From Datura wrightii (taxonomy: Eukaryota; Streptophyta; Magnoliopsida; Solanales; Solanaceae): a DNA stretch of 64,000 bases. Below the pieces are notes generated by a model that made no database searches, was not told where the DNA came from, and was given only the letters and a program-made list of their open reading frames with translations. Every line of letters begins with the position of its first letter. Position 1 is the stretch's first letter. This document shows, piece by piece, positions 35,880 to 46,791 of this stretch. The stretch spans positions 77,387,501 through 77,451,500 of the forward strand of contig JASDFA010000007.1 of assembly GCA_035772735.1 (NCBI GenBank). The letters run 5' to 3'. The position numbers and the translations under genes are program-made.

Positions 35880-36710
35880 TGAGACCCCAATTATCCAGTC
35901 AGTTCCTATTGTCAGCGAGTTCCTTGATGTGTTTCCTGAAGATCTCCCCCTTGAATGGGAAATAAACTTCGCATAGACCTTCTTCCAGAAACTCAGTCCA
36001 TCTTCATCCCTCCTTATAGAATGGCTCAAGATGAGCTTAAGGAGTTGAAGGAGCAGTTAAAGGACCTTCTTGATAAAGGTTTTATTAGATCCAGCATCTT
36101 TCCCTAGGGTGCTCCAGTACTATTCGTGCGAAAGAAAGACGGTACCCTCAAGATGTGTATCGATTACCTTCAGTTGAACAAAGTCACACTCAAGAACAGG
36201 TATCCCCTACCCAAGATTGACCACTTATTCAATCAGCTTCAGGGAGCCAATTGTTTCTCCAAAATAGATCTTAAGTCAGGGTATCATCAGCTAAGAGTTA
36301 GAGAATGTGACATACTGAAAATAGCTTTCAAAACTTGGTATGGTCACTACAAGTTTGTGGTTATGTCCTTCGAGCTAACTAATGCCCCTGCAGCTTTCAT
36401 GGATCTGATGAATAGAGTCTTCAAGAAGTATCTGGATATGTTCATCATTGTATTTATCGACGACATTCTAGTATACTCCAGGAATGAGGAAGAACATGCT
36501 AACCACCTAAGAATAGTTCTTTAGATGCTCAGAGACCGCCAGTTGTTTGTTAAGTTCAACAAATGCAAATTTTGGTTGAAGTCTGTGACTTTCCTTGGTC
36601 ACGTGATCTCGGGTGAGAGTATTCATATAGATCCTCAAAAGATAGCAGCAGCGAAAGACTGGCCAAGACCTACTTTCCCAACTGAATCAGAAGTTTCTTG
36701 GGCCTAGCTG
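35880..36710 (+). pseudogene. Reverse transcriptase, element B
   Basis: The linker (SVPIVSEFLDVFPEDL-like, about 35895-35945) and fingers are frame-broken. From 36126 a 132-residue stretch carries KKDGTLKMCIDYLQLNKVT, motif A FSKIDLKSGYHQLRV and motif C FIDDILVYSRNEEEH. A TAG near 36525 splits off LRDRQLFVKFNKCKFW and VTFLGHVISGESIHIDPQK. The catalytic Asp residues are kept. Active enzyme is excluded by the stops. Confidence 0.9.
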
Positions 36711-37250
36711 GTTATTACCGAAAATTTGTAGAAGAATTTTTCCTCTATTGCATCCCCTCTGACTAAATTGACTCAGGTAAAGGTGAAATTCCAGTGGTCA
36801 TATTCATGTGAGAAGAGTTTCCAAAAGTTGAAGACTCGACTCACTACCACTCCAGTTTTGACCTTACCAGAAGGAACAGAGGGATTAGTTGTTTATTGTA
36901 ATGCTTCCATAGTTGGGCTCGGTTGCGTTCTGATGCAGTGGGGTAAAGTGATAGCTTATGCCTCCAGACAACTCAAGATTCATGAAAAGAATTATCCGAC
37001 TCATGACCTGGAGTTAGCAATGTGTTTGCATTGAAAATATGGAGGCACTACCTTTACAGGGCTCATGTGGATGTTTTCACTGATCACAGGAGCATTCAGT
37101 ATGTATTCAGTCAGAAGGATCTAAATCTTCGTCAGAGAAGATAGTTGGAGCTATTGAAGGACTATGAAATGAGTGTGTTGTACCACCTAGGCAAAGTCAA
37201 TGTGGTGGTTGATTCCCTAAGCAGGTTGTCTATGGGGAGCGTGGCCCATG
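36711..37250 (+). pseudogene. RNase H, element B, first catalytic Asp lost
   Basis: The open stretch 36768-37034 runs from KVKFQWSYSCEKSFQKLK to THDLELAM. At 36900-36902 the codon is AAT, giving VYCNAS where A, C and D have Asp (YCD, YYD, YSD), so the first catalytic residue is Asn, a G-to-A change. The domain continues in another frame (VDVFTDHRSIQYVF, then VLYHLGKVNVVVDSLSRLS) to about 37240. Confidence 0.85.
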
Positions 37251-38310
37251 TTGAAGAGGGAAAAAAGGAAACTGGCGAAGGATATTCACTGACTAGCTCA
37301 GTTGGGATTACAATTGATTGATACAGCTGAGGGCGGAGTAGTGGTGCAGAGTGGATCAGATTCTTCTTTGGTTGGTGAAGTTAAGTCTAGATAGAATGAA
37401 GATCCCATAGTATTTAAGCTAAAGGAAGCGGTGTTCAGAAAAGAAGTTGAGGCTTTCTCCAAAGGGGGAGATGGTGTGCTCCGCTACCAGGGCAGGCTTT
37501 GTGTATCGGACGTGGGAGATTTGAGATAAAAGATACTGGCAGAAGCACACAGTTCAAGATACTCTATCCACCTGGGTGCTACTAAGATGTGAGAGAGACA
37601 TCGCAGAATTTATAGATTATAGATAAGTGCCCGAACTGCCAGCAAGTCAAAGTAGAACACCACAGATCGGGAGGTATGACGCAGGATATCAATATACCCA
37701 CCTGGAAATAAGAAGAGGTAAATATGGACTTTATTACAGGTCTACCCCGTACTTGCCGGCAGCATGACTCAATCTGGGCGATAGTAGACCGGATGACTAA
37801 GTCAGCACACTTCCTCCCAGTTAAAACCATAGACTCAACCGAGTATTATGCTAAGCTTTACATCCAATAGTTGGTGAAACTACATGGGGTGCCCTTGTCC
37901 ATTATTTCAGATAGAGGTACCCAGTTCACCTTGCATTTCAAGAAGTCGTTTCAGAAGGGGCTTGGTACCCATGTCAAGCTCAGCACAGCTTTTCACCCTC
38001 ACACAAATGGACAAGCTGAACGGTCTATTCAATCCTTAGAATATATGCTGAGACCTTGTGTGATCGATTTCAAAGGTTGTTGGGATGATTACTTGCCTCT
38101 TATTGAGTTTACCTACAACAACAGCTACCACTCCAGTATTCAGATGGCCCCGTTTGAGGCATTGTCCGGTAGAAGGTGTAGGTCTCCTATAGGGTGGTTT
38201 GAGGTTAGTGAAGCTACCTTGATAGGTCCAGAATTGGCTCACGAGGCAATGCAGAAAGTACAGCTCATCTGAGAGAGGCTAAAAATAGCACAAAGTCGTC
38301 AGAAATCCTA
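37251..38310 (+). pseudogene. Integrase zinc-binding and catalytic core, element B
   Basis: The zinc-binding domain is frame-broken; the CPNCQQVK pair is at about 37627-37655. The core holds MDFITGLPRT and SAHFLPVKT (first Asp region, 37725-37830). A stretch open from 37871 to 38272 follows, with LVKLHGVPLSIISDRGTQF (second Asp), HPHTNGQAERSIQSLEYML (Glu region) and YNNSYHSSIQMAPFEAL. A stop near 38273 separates it from the C-terminal part. Confidence 0.9.
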
Positions 38311-38317
38311 TGCTGAT

Positions 38318-38782
38318 GTGAGAAGAAGAGAGTTAGAGTTTGCAGTAGATGATTGGGTTTATCTAAAAATTTCACCCATGAAAAGGGTGATGAGATTTGG
38401 GAAGAAAGGAAAACTCAGTCCCAGGTATGTGGGACCCTATAGAATTTTGAGAAGAATTGGTAATGTAGGCTATGAGCAGGAATTACCTTCAGAGTTCGCA
38501 TCTATGCACCTAGTCTTCCATGTGTCACTATTGAAGAAGTGCATCAGTGACCCAACTTCAGTTGTGCCACTAGAGAGTGTGGGGGTGAAAGATAGTCTCT
38601 CTTATGAAGAGGTCCCAGTCCAGATCCTTGACCGTCAAGTTCATAAGCTGAGGAACAAAGTAGTAGCTTTAGTCAAAGTCTTGTGGAGGAATCAGTAGGC
38701 TGAGGGAGATATGTGGGAAGCCGAAGCAAATATGATGGCTAGATACCTACATTTGTTCCCTTTCGTCTCAGTTTCAATTTAA
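38318..38782 (+). pseudogene. Integrase C-terminal region and chromodomain-like tail, element B
   Basis: Open from 38318 to a TAG at 38696: ELEFAVDDWVYLKISPMK, RFGKKGKLSPRYVGPYRIL, VFHVSLLKKCISDPTS, then YEEVPVQILDRQ. After the TAG the same frame reads EGDMWEAEANMMARY and closes with TAA at 38780. The LWRN...WEAE...RY pattern is the chromodomain-like tail of Tekay/Del elements. One nonsense codon is the only break in this part. Confidence 0.88.
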
Positions 38783-39000
38783 GGTATCAATTTCCTCCCT
38801 AAAACTCTTTTCAGTTCGTATGTTCCAGTTTCTTTCATGTAAATGAATATGTGTATGATTAGTGAGTTCTGTTCATCCATGTAGTTCAGTTTGGAGGTAG
38901 TCATTCCATTAGTTTTATCTTTCATGATTTGTATTTGAGTATAATAATTGCAATTCTCTGCTTTCCTGTGTGTTTTTCAACATTCGAGTATGAATGCTAC
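38783..39000 (+). other. 3' noncoding region of element B
   Basis: Between the pol stop and the polypurine tract I see no ORF or structure of note. This is the expected untranslated stretch. Confidence 0.7.
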
Positions 39001-39014
39001 CAAAGGGAAGATAT
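39001..39014 (+). other. Polypurine tract of element B
   Basis: CAAAGGGAAGATAT directly precedes the TGTAATG start of the 3' LTR. Confidence 0.85.
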
Positions 39015-41444
39015 TGTAATGCCCCGGAAACCCTAAGACCAGATCTGGGAGTTGAAACGGAGAAAATAGAATTTTCTGCATTAGATCACAGAATGAGTCA
39101 TCATTTGACCCGTGGGGTAGGCCACTAACGGACTTGGTAGAAAATTTTGGAAAAAATGGGGTGACCACGAATCGTGGTGAACACCACGAGTCGTGATGTG
39201 ATTCGTGGTCAAGAATTGATTGAAGACTGGGGAAAATGGGTAGTGTACTTAACGACTAGACCCCACAACTCATGGTCTATGCCACGACCCGTTAGGTGAC
39301 CCGTGGTCCAGAGTGGTTTCGAAAGCTGAGAAATTGGCAGTGTAGTCGACGAGTGGGTCACCACGAGTCATGGTGTCCCTCGTGTGACCAGCAGAGGGAA
39401 GTTGGCAGTGCACTTGACGGTTGTGACCACGAGTTGTGGTCACGGGGCACGACCCGTTGAGTCTCTTGTGAGGACTAGTAGGGTTCTTTTTTCTGCGAAT
39501 TTCCTACGGGTGTTTCAGTAATTTTCTAACTTTCTAGACCCTAAACTACGTCATTTTGGGTTATTTTGAGGGGATTTAGAGGGGCTGAATGGTTTCCCCC
39601 TCATTTCCACTTAGATTTTCAGAAAAATAATGTATGTCTTCTCTCAAGAGCTCTCAAGCAAGACTAGGGTTCCTCATCCATCGCAGCAATTCAAGCTTCC
39701 TTCTCCAGGAAATGCTTAGCCAGGTATGTGGGAATTCAACAAAGGAATAGTTCTTCCCTTGTGTCCCCAAAATCCTCTTCTAGTTCTCTATCAGTTTTAG
39801 TCCCTGAGTTATCGAATGTGAACTCAGTTGTCAGTTAGATATCATCTAATTCATGTGGGACATTATTCATGTTAATTGTAGATATGTTTCCACCAGATTA
39901 TGACTACTTTGAAGCTTGTTCCATAAAGTTAATTCCAACCCTGAACTTTCGAATGTGAATAAATTATATGTCAGACTCCGTTTATAGCTTGTGGAATATG
40001 GTCTCTGTTGATTGTTGCATATTTTCATTACCCAGTTATTGTATAAATGCTCATACTTGTAAGGCTGGTTTGGCCCTAGTGTTGAATGAAATCAACTAGA
40101 ATTTTGCTTGTTGGATTAGTCTTCCTTGTAGCTTGATCCTATCAGTTTGGGTTTCCTATATTGCTAGACTATGTTGAGATCTTAGAAAGATGCTTGTTAG
40201 TCCAATCTGAGACAATTATTAGCAGACTGAATAATTTCAGGAATGTCAGCTGATAAGTTTGACTACAGTATTTAGTGAGGTGTTAGTGGTGCCTCCCAGT
40301 TATCAAATTTTAGTGGTTCTTTAGGCAGTCATGACACTTTTAGATAGGACCCTAGTCTCAGATTATAGTTTGTTCTTTAAGTGATTACGACACTTCTAGA
40401 TAAGCAGCTCTGACCAGTCTTAGAATCTAGTTACAGAATCTGGTCCGATAAGACTCTCAGGGTTCTTTCAGATAGGTCTTCTTGACTTATTCCTGGGCCC
40501 TAGTTTTGAGCTATCAACTTATTAGTCAGTCTAGAAATATCTAGTGGGAGTAGGACTTAGCACCAAACAGGCCGGGGTTCAGTGCACCTAGGTTCCCAAA
40601 ACTATGTTGCCACTGTAGGTTATATTTTATTGGCCTCATAGCCCCATACTTGATCACCCAGTTCATGCCTCTATACCCTGGAAAGGTATATTGGGTTCTA
40701 CCAATAGGGTGTATACATCGGACTCCACGTCTAGCTCACGTGGTTATATATCGGTTATAGACTCTCCCACTAGTGCTCAGCCAGTCTCAGATTAGTCAGT
40801 TCAGTTTCAATTTGCTCAGTTCAGCACAGTTAGTCCAGACTCGGAAATCTCAGATTTAGGGCACGTCTTTGACCATCAGACAGGGTCATCTTGACCATCT
40901 CAGTATATTTCAGTTATTTTAGTTCAGTATATCAGTTGGTCATTGCATGTCATTTCAATTTAAGTTATTTATATCCAGTATTATGCTTTCTCCTGCTTAC
41001 TCAGTACATTCAAGTACTGACGCATACCTTTTACACTTATCATTTTATAATACAGCCGCAGGTTCTCAGACTCAGCATCGTTAATAGATTTACTCCGGTG
41101 ATATCAACAGTAGTAGTGGTGAATCCTCATCTTTCGAGGACGATATTTGATTTACTTTAGTTCATTTTCTTTCAGTCAGACTTTAGAGTTAGCTGGGGGC
41201 TTGTCCCAGCAACTCATCATTAGTAGATGGCTTTCAAACAGAGTTTTAGACATTCAGTATTATTGTTCTTTCAGATGTATGAACTTTTTATTAAATCAAT
41301 TTTTCTTAAATGATTTTTTATTTAAAGTTTCCTCTATGTTTTACTTAAAATTGCCAGTGTTATGATAGACCATGGGTTTACTTGGAATTACTTGTGATCA
41401 TAAGTACCGTGTCTCGTCCAGGGTATAGACTCGGGGTGTGACAC
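39015..41444 (+). repeat. 3' LTR of element B (2430 bp)
   Basis: It aligns with 31505-33988 from TGTAATGCCCCGG to GGGTGTGACA. It is shorter mainly because of a deletion in the CACGAGTCGTGG array near 39125 and another near 39365. Confidence 0.93.
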
Positions 41445-41846
41445 ATCTTTTGGAAAACAACATGTAAATAGCAAAAAGGTAGGAACAACAATTACTAATG
41501 AGTCAAGTGAAGAACCTAACAGAGAAACAGGCAACAACAATGTTAACAACAGTAATGTTGATGTAAAAAGAGAAAAGCATAGAAGAAAATCATTAAGAAA
41601 AAGTTGGAGAAAACAAAGATATACAAAAATCAGTACAAGAGGATGAGCCTATATTAATCCTAGATAATGAGACAAGTAAGAGTTGATCAATAGGAGGAGA
41701 CAAATCAGAGGAACACCTAGAAGAGAAAGAAGCTAAACCACTAGATAACATCCAAACAGCCATAGAAGGACTGCAGGGGACGACAGCTGCAAAACCTATA
41801 GAAATAGACACATCAATAGTTGCTGATACATATAAAGGCCAGCAAG
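41445..41846 (+). pseudogene. LINE ORF1, C-terminal Lys/Glu-rich part
   Basis: This continues the LINE after element B. It is A-rich and codes in pieces for Lys/Arg/Asn/Glu-rich peptide (for example EEHLEEKEAKPLDNIQTAIE near 41710), as expected for the poorly conserved end of LINE ORF1. The assignment rests mainly on its position between element B and the solo LTR. It is cut at 41847. Confidence 0.6.
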
Positions 41847-43318
41847 TGATGAAGGGCATACTTACGCACTTCATAGACATATTTTGCCCGTACTTTACTA
41901 TGTTTTGAGAACAAATTTATGTGTGTTTACATGTATTTATGTTATATATTGGTGAAAAGAGCTAACATATGTGATTAGATGCTTTCAAGGCTAAAAATGA
42001 TGGATTTGAATGTATTTTGAGGCTTACGGAATGAAGATGAGGAAGTTGGAATGAATAATGTAAAGAGCAAGGCATATCACACTACACAGCACTGCTGTGC
42101 GACCAGGTGCGCTAGGCACTGGCCTTACTACGTGACGCGGCCCTTATGCTGCGCGATTCCATGTGTGAGGTGTCGGTATCCCTGCACGACTGTGTCCACG
42201 ACGCGATGTAGAAGCTGCACGAGACACAGCCTTTCTAGTGCTACAGCATGCGTGAGGCGCCCTTCCACCTGCGCAATGCGGCAAGAGGTTCAAATGGCCA
42301 ACGACAATCAAATCCCACTTCAACTATGAAAAGGAGCTTCCGGTCCCAAATCAAACCCGCAAAGGAACAGGAAAAGCATAAATCTACTACTATAAATACC
42401 CTTTTATTTTTATGTAATAGCCAAGTTTTAACATGTCTTAAGTCTTAACATGTTTTGAAGACATAAATTTAGAGATACGATTGTAAAGCTTTATTTCATA
42501 TTTCGAGATAATTGTTGAATTTTTCTTCCTTATTTTTGCATTGTTCAAGTGAAGTTTCTTACTAACATCATTGTAAGTATTATTTTGAGCTTTTGTCTAT
42601 GAATTCTATGAAGTTACTTATAATTATGAGAGGCTAAAACTTTCAAAACTAGGGTTGTGGGAACCGTGACAAATTAACACATATAGGTAAAATACTTAGT
42701 GATTCTTGAACGGAGTTTATGCATGTATTATTTTTTCCTTCATTTTAATTATTTCTTAATGGTTGCAAACGTTAGAATTTGCCTTATTCTTACTCACCGG
42801 ATCAAGGGGGGGGATGAATGGGAAAAGGGATTAACAACGGAGATTTGAGGCTATCAACCCTCATCTAATAGCTTGACCTTGTCTAGAAATAGCTAATCCG
42901 ATATCAAGGGTAAGGGTTAGTCAAACATACACCCGTAGACGTACCAAGTTGCGTGGTAATAATCATCTAATTAGGGGACAAACCATTTAGGTGAAGTTAA
43001 CTTACCTATATTTCATGTTAATCAGCAGAATAGATCACTAGTATAAAACGCCTTGTGGTTATGAAGTCATGGGGAACACTTACGCTAGTTAGTTGCATTA
43101 ATTTGGAATCAACCTACTCTTTCTCTCAACAGCATTGTTTGTTACTTTTATAAATCCCCCCCCCCTTTCTTAGGAAATAATCGACTAAAAAGCTTAAGCA
43201 CTAGTGTTTTTCTATATCCTTCCATATTGCCTGCGGGATCGATCCCAACCTTTGTTGGGTTTTATATTTGACATTGACCGTATTTATCTCATTACGAGAT
43301 GTAATTTGAACGACATCA
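41847..43318 (+). repeat. Solo Tat/Athila-like LTR in the LINE (1472 bp)
   Basis: The ends are TGATGAAGGG and CGACATCA, so the first and last five bases are inverted repeats (TGATG/CATCA). Flanks GCAAG (41842-41846) and GCAGG (43319-43323) match at 4/5. The inner layout is a GC-rich block (42060-42300), a TATA box, and near the end a 'gcgggatcgatcccaacc' segment typical of this LTR type. LINE sequence stands on both sides, so one LTR remains after LTR-LTR recombination. Confidence 0.88.
42391..42397 (+). promoter_or_regulatory. TATA box of the solo LTR
   Basis: TATAAAT about 545 bases into the LTR, about 90 bases after the end of the GC-rich block. Confidence 0.55.
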
Positions 43319-43714
43319 GCAGGACACAACTATTAGAAAAAATACACATACAATTACACAAGATAACTTAGAAAAAGACATGGAAAATAAGGATGATACA
43401 AAGGAGAAGAGGAAGAGACAAATAATCAAAGAGGAACAGATAAAGAGGAAAACAGGTCAGAAGATAGAAAAATCAACAAACTGATTCTTCAGAAAATAGA
43501 GCTGATATTATAGATGATAATGAACTATACAATAATGCAATTATAGAATATGACTACAAAAGGGAGATTTATCTCCTCGATAGAGTACAAAAACAAGAAA
43601 AGAAGGCAGATAAAATAAAATAAGAGATAAAAGTGTACCTTCCGAAACAATGGGAGAAGTGCAAACAAGGAAATCCTCAGCCAAAACCAATTCTCAATGA
43701 ATTGATCACTCATA
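43319..43714 (+). other. LINE ORF1 end and ORF1-ORF2 spacer
   Basis: A-rich, Lys/Glu-coding sequence with stops. It continues ORF1 after the solo LTR and runs up to the start of ORF2. Exact borders of the two ORFs cannot be fixed. Confidence 0.55.
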
Positions 43715-44261
43715 TGGAACATAATGTCTGTCAATATACAGTAGGCCTTTGAAAGAGTAATTCCGCTAAACAAACAAAAACACTTCAATTTTATAGCACT
43801 AATGGAACCTTTTCAACATCATAGACATATTGATATGTATAAATTCTGGTTAAACATGGGTTCTGCATGTCACAATGTCAACGGAAAAATCTGGATATTT
43901 GTAGAAGACACCTGGCACATGGAGATACAACTGAACACCATGCAACTTCAGCTCGCAAACTTATTAATGTAATAAATGGACAAGAGATATGTGTGACAAT
44001 AATATATGAAAGCACAAACAGAAGTACAAGAAGAGGACTACAGGATGATTTATATATGATTTCTACAAATATGACTTCACCATGGCTAGTGGAGGGAGAT
44101 TTTAATGTTATTATAGATGAATTAAAGAAATAGGGGGGATTGCCAATGATATTTGGAGAAACAAAAGACTTCATACACTGTATAAATACATGCCAATTAA
44201 TTTACTTGGGATTCACAGGAAGCAGGTATACTTGGTGGAATGGGAGATCAGACTCAGCTTG
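43715..44261 (+). pseudogene. LINE ORF2, endonuclease domain (truncated)
   Basis: The N-terminal endonuclease motif reads IMSVNIQ (a relative of the NIRS motif), then AFERVIPLNKQKHFNFIAL and MEPFQHHRH with the catalytic Glu, and NGKIWIFVEDTW. After frame changes it resumes with RRGLQDDLYMISTNM, WLVEGDFNVIID (the GDFN motif), GGLPMIFGETKDF and TWWNGRSDSAC. These are motifs of the apurinic-type endonuclease that nicks target DNA for LINE insertion. Element D cuts the gene right after RSDSAC, so the reverse transcriptase part is absent. Confidence 0.85.
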
Positions 44262-46611
44262 TGTAACACCTCAAGTGTCCCTACGATCAAGCCCTAGGCA
44301 TGTAGCAGGTTAAACAGAAAAATCTGCATTTTTCTCTCAGAACGACTCGTGGTACGAGTCTTTATACCATGGTACGGGTCATAGGTCAAGTCGTGATGAG
44401 CTACTAGTTTTCAGGTCTTGGACCAACGAGTCAAGGTATGACTCGTTGTTTGGTGTTATGAGTCGTGGTTAACAGCAGAGTCTTCTGGCCTAGTGACGAT
44501 GGCTCATGGTACGAGTCGTAGGAGGCTGTAATTGGTCGTGGAATGTAGTCGTGGTTTAAACCAGTTGAGGGAAGGGGTGATATCAGGGTCAAGGTACGAC
44601 ACGTTATAGGAAACAATGAGTCGTGAAAGGCGTCCAAGGTTAGAATTAGAGAGTTAGAAATTTGGACTGACTGGAAATGAAAGGACACCATGAGTCTTGG
44701 TTTGGAGGTATGACTCGTGGTACGAGTCGTGGTGACTGGCAGTGTGTTTTTTCCTATCGAATGATTAAGGGCATTTTCACAATTTCTAAGCTCCTAACTT
44801 CCTGATGACGTCATTTTAAGCCCTGAAATGAGTGTTTTGAGAGGGTTTAACCTATCCTAAGTCATTAGGCTCACATGCATGCATTGAATTGAGATTCCCT
44901 CCAAGATCAAACTAGAATTCTCCTCATTTTCTTCTCCAATTCTCTTTGGCTTTCCAGGCTAGTTTGGAAATTAGTTTACCCAGGTATGTAGGGCTATGAA
45001 TGGGGAATTTCATCCACCCTCATGCCCAAACTTCTTCTCAAATTCATGAATTCAAGTTATTAATCAAGTGTATTTATACCTAGGGTTTTAACCCAATTCT
45101 ATGAAATATCTATGCTATATTTATGGGTCTAATTTCCACATGTTCTAAAGTATGTTTTAAGCCTAATGGGTAGATTTTATCCTCAATTTGATTATAAATT
45201 CATGATCAAGTTATTAAAAATTATGCCCTATTATGCATGTTTTATGAAAAGTCAAGCTTATAATCTATGATTTCAAATATGATGAGATATCTAGTATGCA
45301 TGAATTTTTATAAACTCTCAACTTATGAATTCATGATTTTGACTTATAAAGTCTATTTCAAGTATGCATGATTTTATGATTTGGGAAAGTCCATGCAAGT
45401 TAAGTATGTTATTCATGATTTGGCCAAGGCTAATAAGATCAGTTTACAGTATGATTTGGAGTCAAGACTGCCAATGCAGTTTATGATATGATATTGAGTC
45501 AAGACACCTAATGTTTAGATTCAAGCTATGTATGAGATTATGATTTCAGCTTCGTTGAAAAATTATATGAGCACTATACATATTTTGAGAGTAGTTTTTA
45601 GCATTGTATAGGCTTGGGGTTCCAAGGTTACCCTGCCTCATACCTACACACCAACATAGGTATATGTATATATGTTGGGACCTCTCAAGAGAGTTCCCCC
45701 ACCCACCCACCCACCCACCCAAGGGGCTCAGATGGATTTTGATATCATGGTTTAGCATCCTTTGTCGTGGAAAGGTTTTGTACGACTCTGCCCACTTGAG
45801 TGCTATAATTGGGGCATCACGTAATATCTATCATGATGGTATCAATTATGATGAGTCTCCCATTGTTCCTCATGATTTCAGTTACTCATGTTCATGACTT
45901 ATGATATTATGTTTTACAACAGATTTGACCGAATAATCAATTTATGAGCTTTTATTTATGATTTCAGCTATGACAAGTCATATGATTTCTATTTTTAAAT
46001 CTTGGGTCACTATGTTCAGTTATGATAACCAGCTTATGGTCATGTATATCTCAAATACAACTTTCAGCATGCAATCCTTACTCTCATGATCTTTTGATTT
46101 GTATGCATGATTTCAACTAATGTTTTATTAAGCATGTTTTACTTACCTTACATACTCAGTACATTTCAAGTACTGACTACATACTCTGTGTTATATCATC
46201 TCATGATATAGGTTCGGGTGATCCAACTCAGTCTCGCCAATAGCTTGCTCCTATCTCAGTCCAGTCCAGCCCCTACTTGGTTGAGTCCTCATTTTTTCGA
46301 GGATAGCTAGTAGTTATACTTTGTGTGCTATTTCAGTTTTTCATACTGTAGCGAGCTAGTTAGGGGTGTTGTCTCATCAGCTCATCAGATGTGTTAGAGG
46401 CTTCTCAGACATTATGTAGATGATTCAGCTTGTCGAGTATTGACTCCATATATGTCCTTTATTATATTTCAGACTTCCGCTTATTCATGTTGCCTTTAAT
46501 TTCCACTTTAGTTATGCTCTTGAATTGCTATGTATGTGCCATGGGTTAGCTTAGAGCCATTCAAGTTCTAGGCCCCAAGTCTCGATCCAGGCCTATGCTC
46601 GGATCCGGACA
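44262..46611 (+). repeat. 5' LTR of element D (2350 bp)
   Basis: Start TGTAACACCTCAAG, end GGATCCGGACA directly before the primer site. It has an array of TACGACTCGTGG-like words at 44340-44730, a CCCA microsatellite and the 'ttactcagta' segment shared with the other chromovirus LTRs. Only one LTR is present, so its start is fixed by the LINE junction. Confidence 0.88.
45696..45722 (+). repeat. CCCA microsatellite in the LTR of element D
   Basis: About five CCCA/CACC units follow 'gagttccccc'. Local slippage is the simple explanation. Confidence 0.85.
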
Positions 46612-46615
46612 AACT

Positions 46616-46627
46616 AGGTATCAGAGC
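46616..46627 (+). other. Primer-binding site of element D (tRNA-iMet type)
   Basis: AGGTATCAGAGC begins five bases after the LTR end and differs from the element B site at its first base only. Confidence 0.8.
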
Positions 46628-46791
46628 AAAGGTTTAGTTTCCTAGGGTGTCTGAAAGCCACGTTAAGTAGAGTCTTTTTCATGGGTGTGAAGCACGCCAC
46701 ACTTATGGCTATAAGACGTTTTAGGAAATTTTGCTTCTTTCATGATCTATGTCATGCGATGAAGTACCTCTCTATTCCTCTAACTCGTGCT

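Larger units (their letters stand above)
31505..41444 (+). mobile_element. Element B: Tekay/Del-like chromovirus with both LTRs, inserted in LINE ORF1
   Basis: The structure is complete: 5' LTR 31505-33988, primer site, gag, PR, RT, RNH, IN with chromodomain-like tail, polypurine tract, 3' LTR 39015-41444. The flanking CATCC (31500-31504) and CATCT (41445-41449) match at 4/5 bases. The element is in the same family as C but in the opposite orientation. Gag keeps one frame with about ten nonsense codons, whereas pol also has frameshifts. Confidence 0.95.

Noticed and set aside
42051..42329. Cys/Arg-rich 92-codon ORF resembling a small secreted peptide
   Set aside because: It is a chance reading of the GC-rich block of the solo LTR, has no signal peptide, and the block recurs as noncoding DNA in other LTRs.
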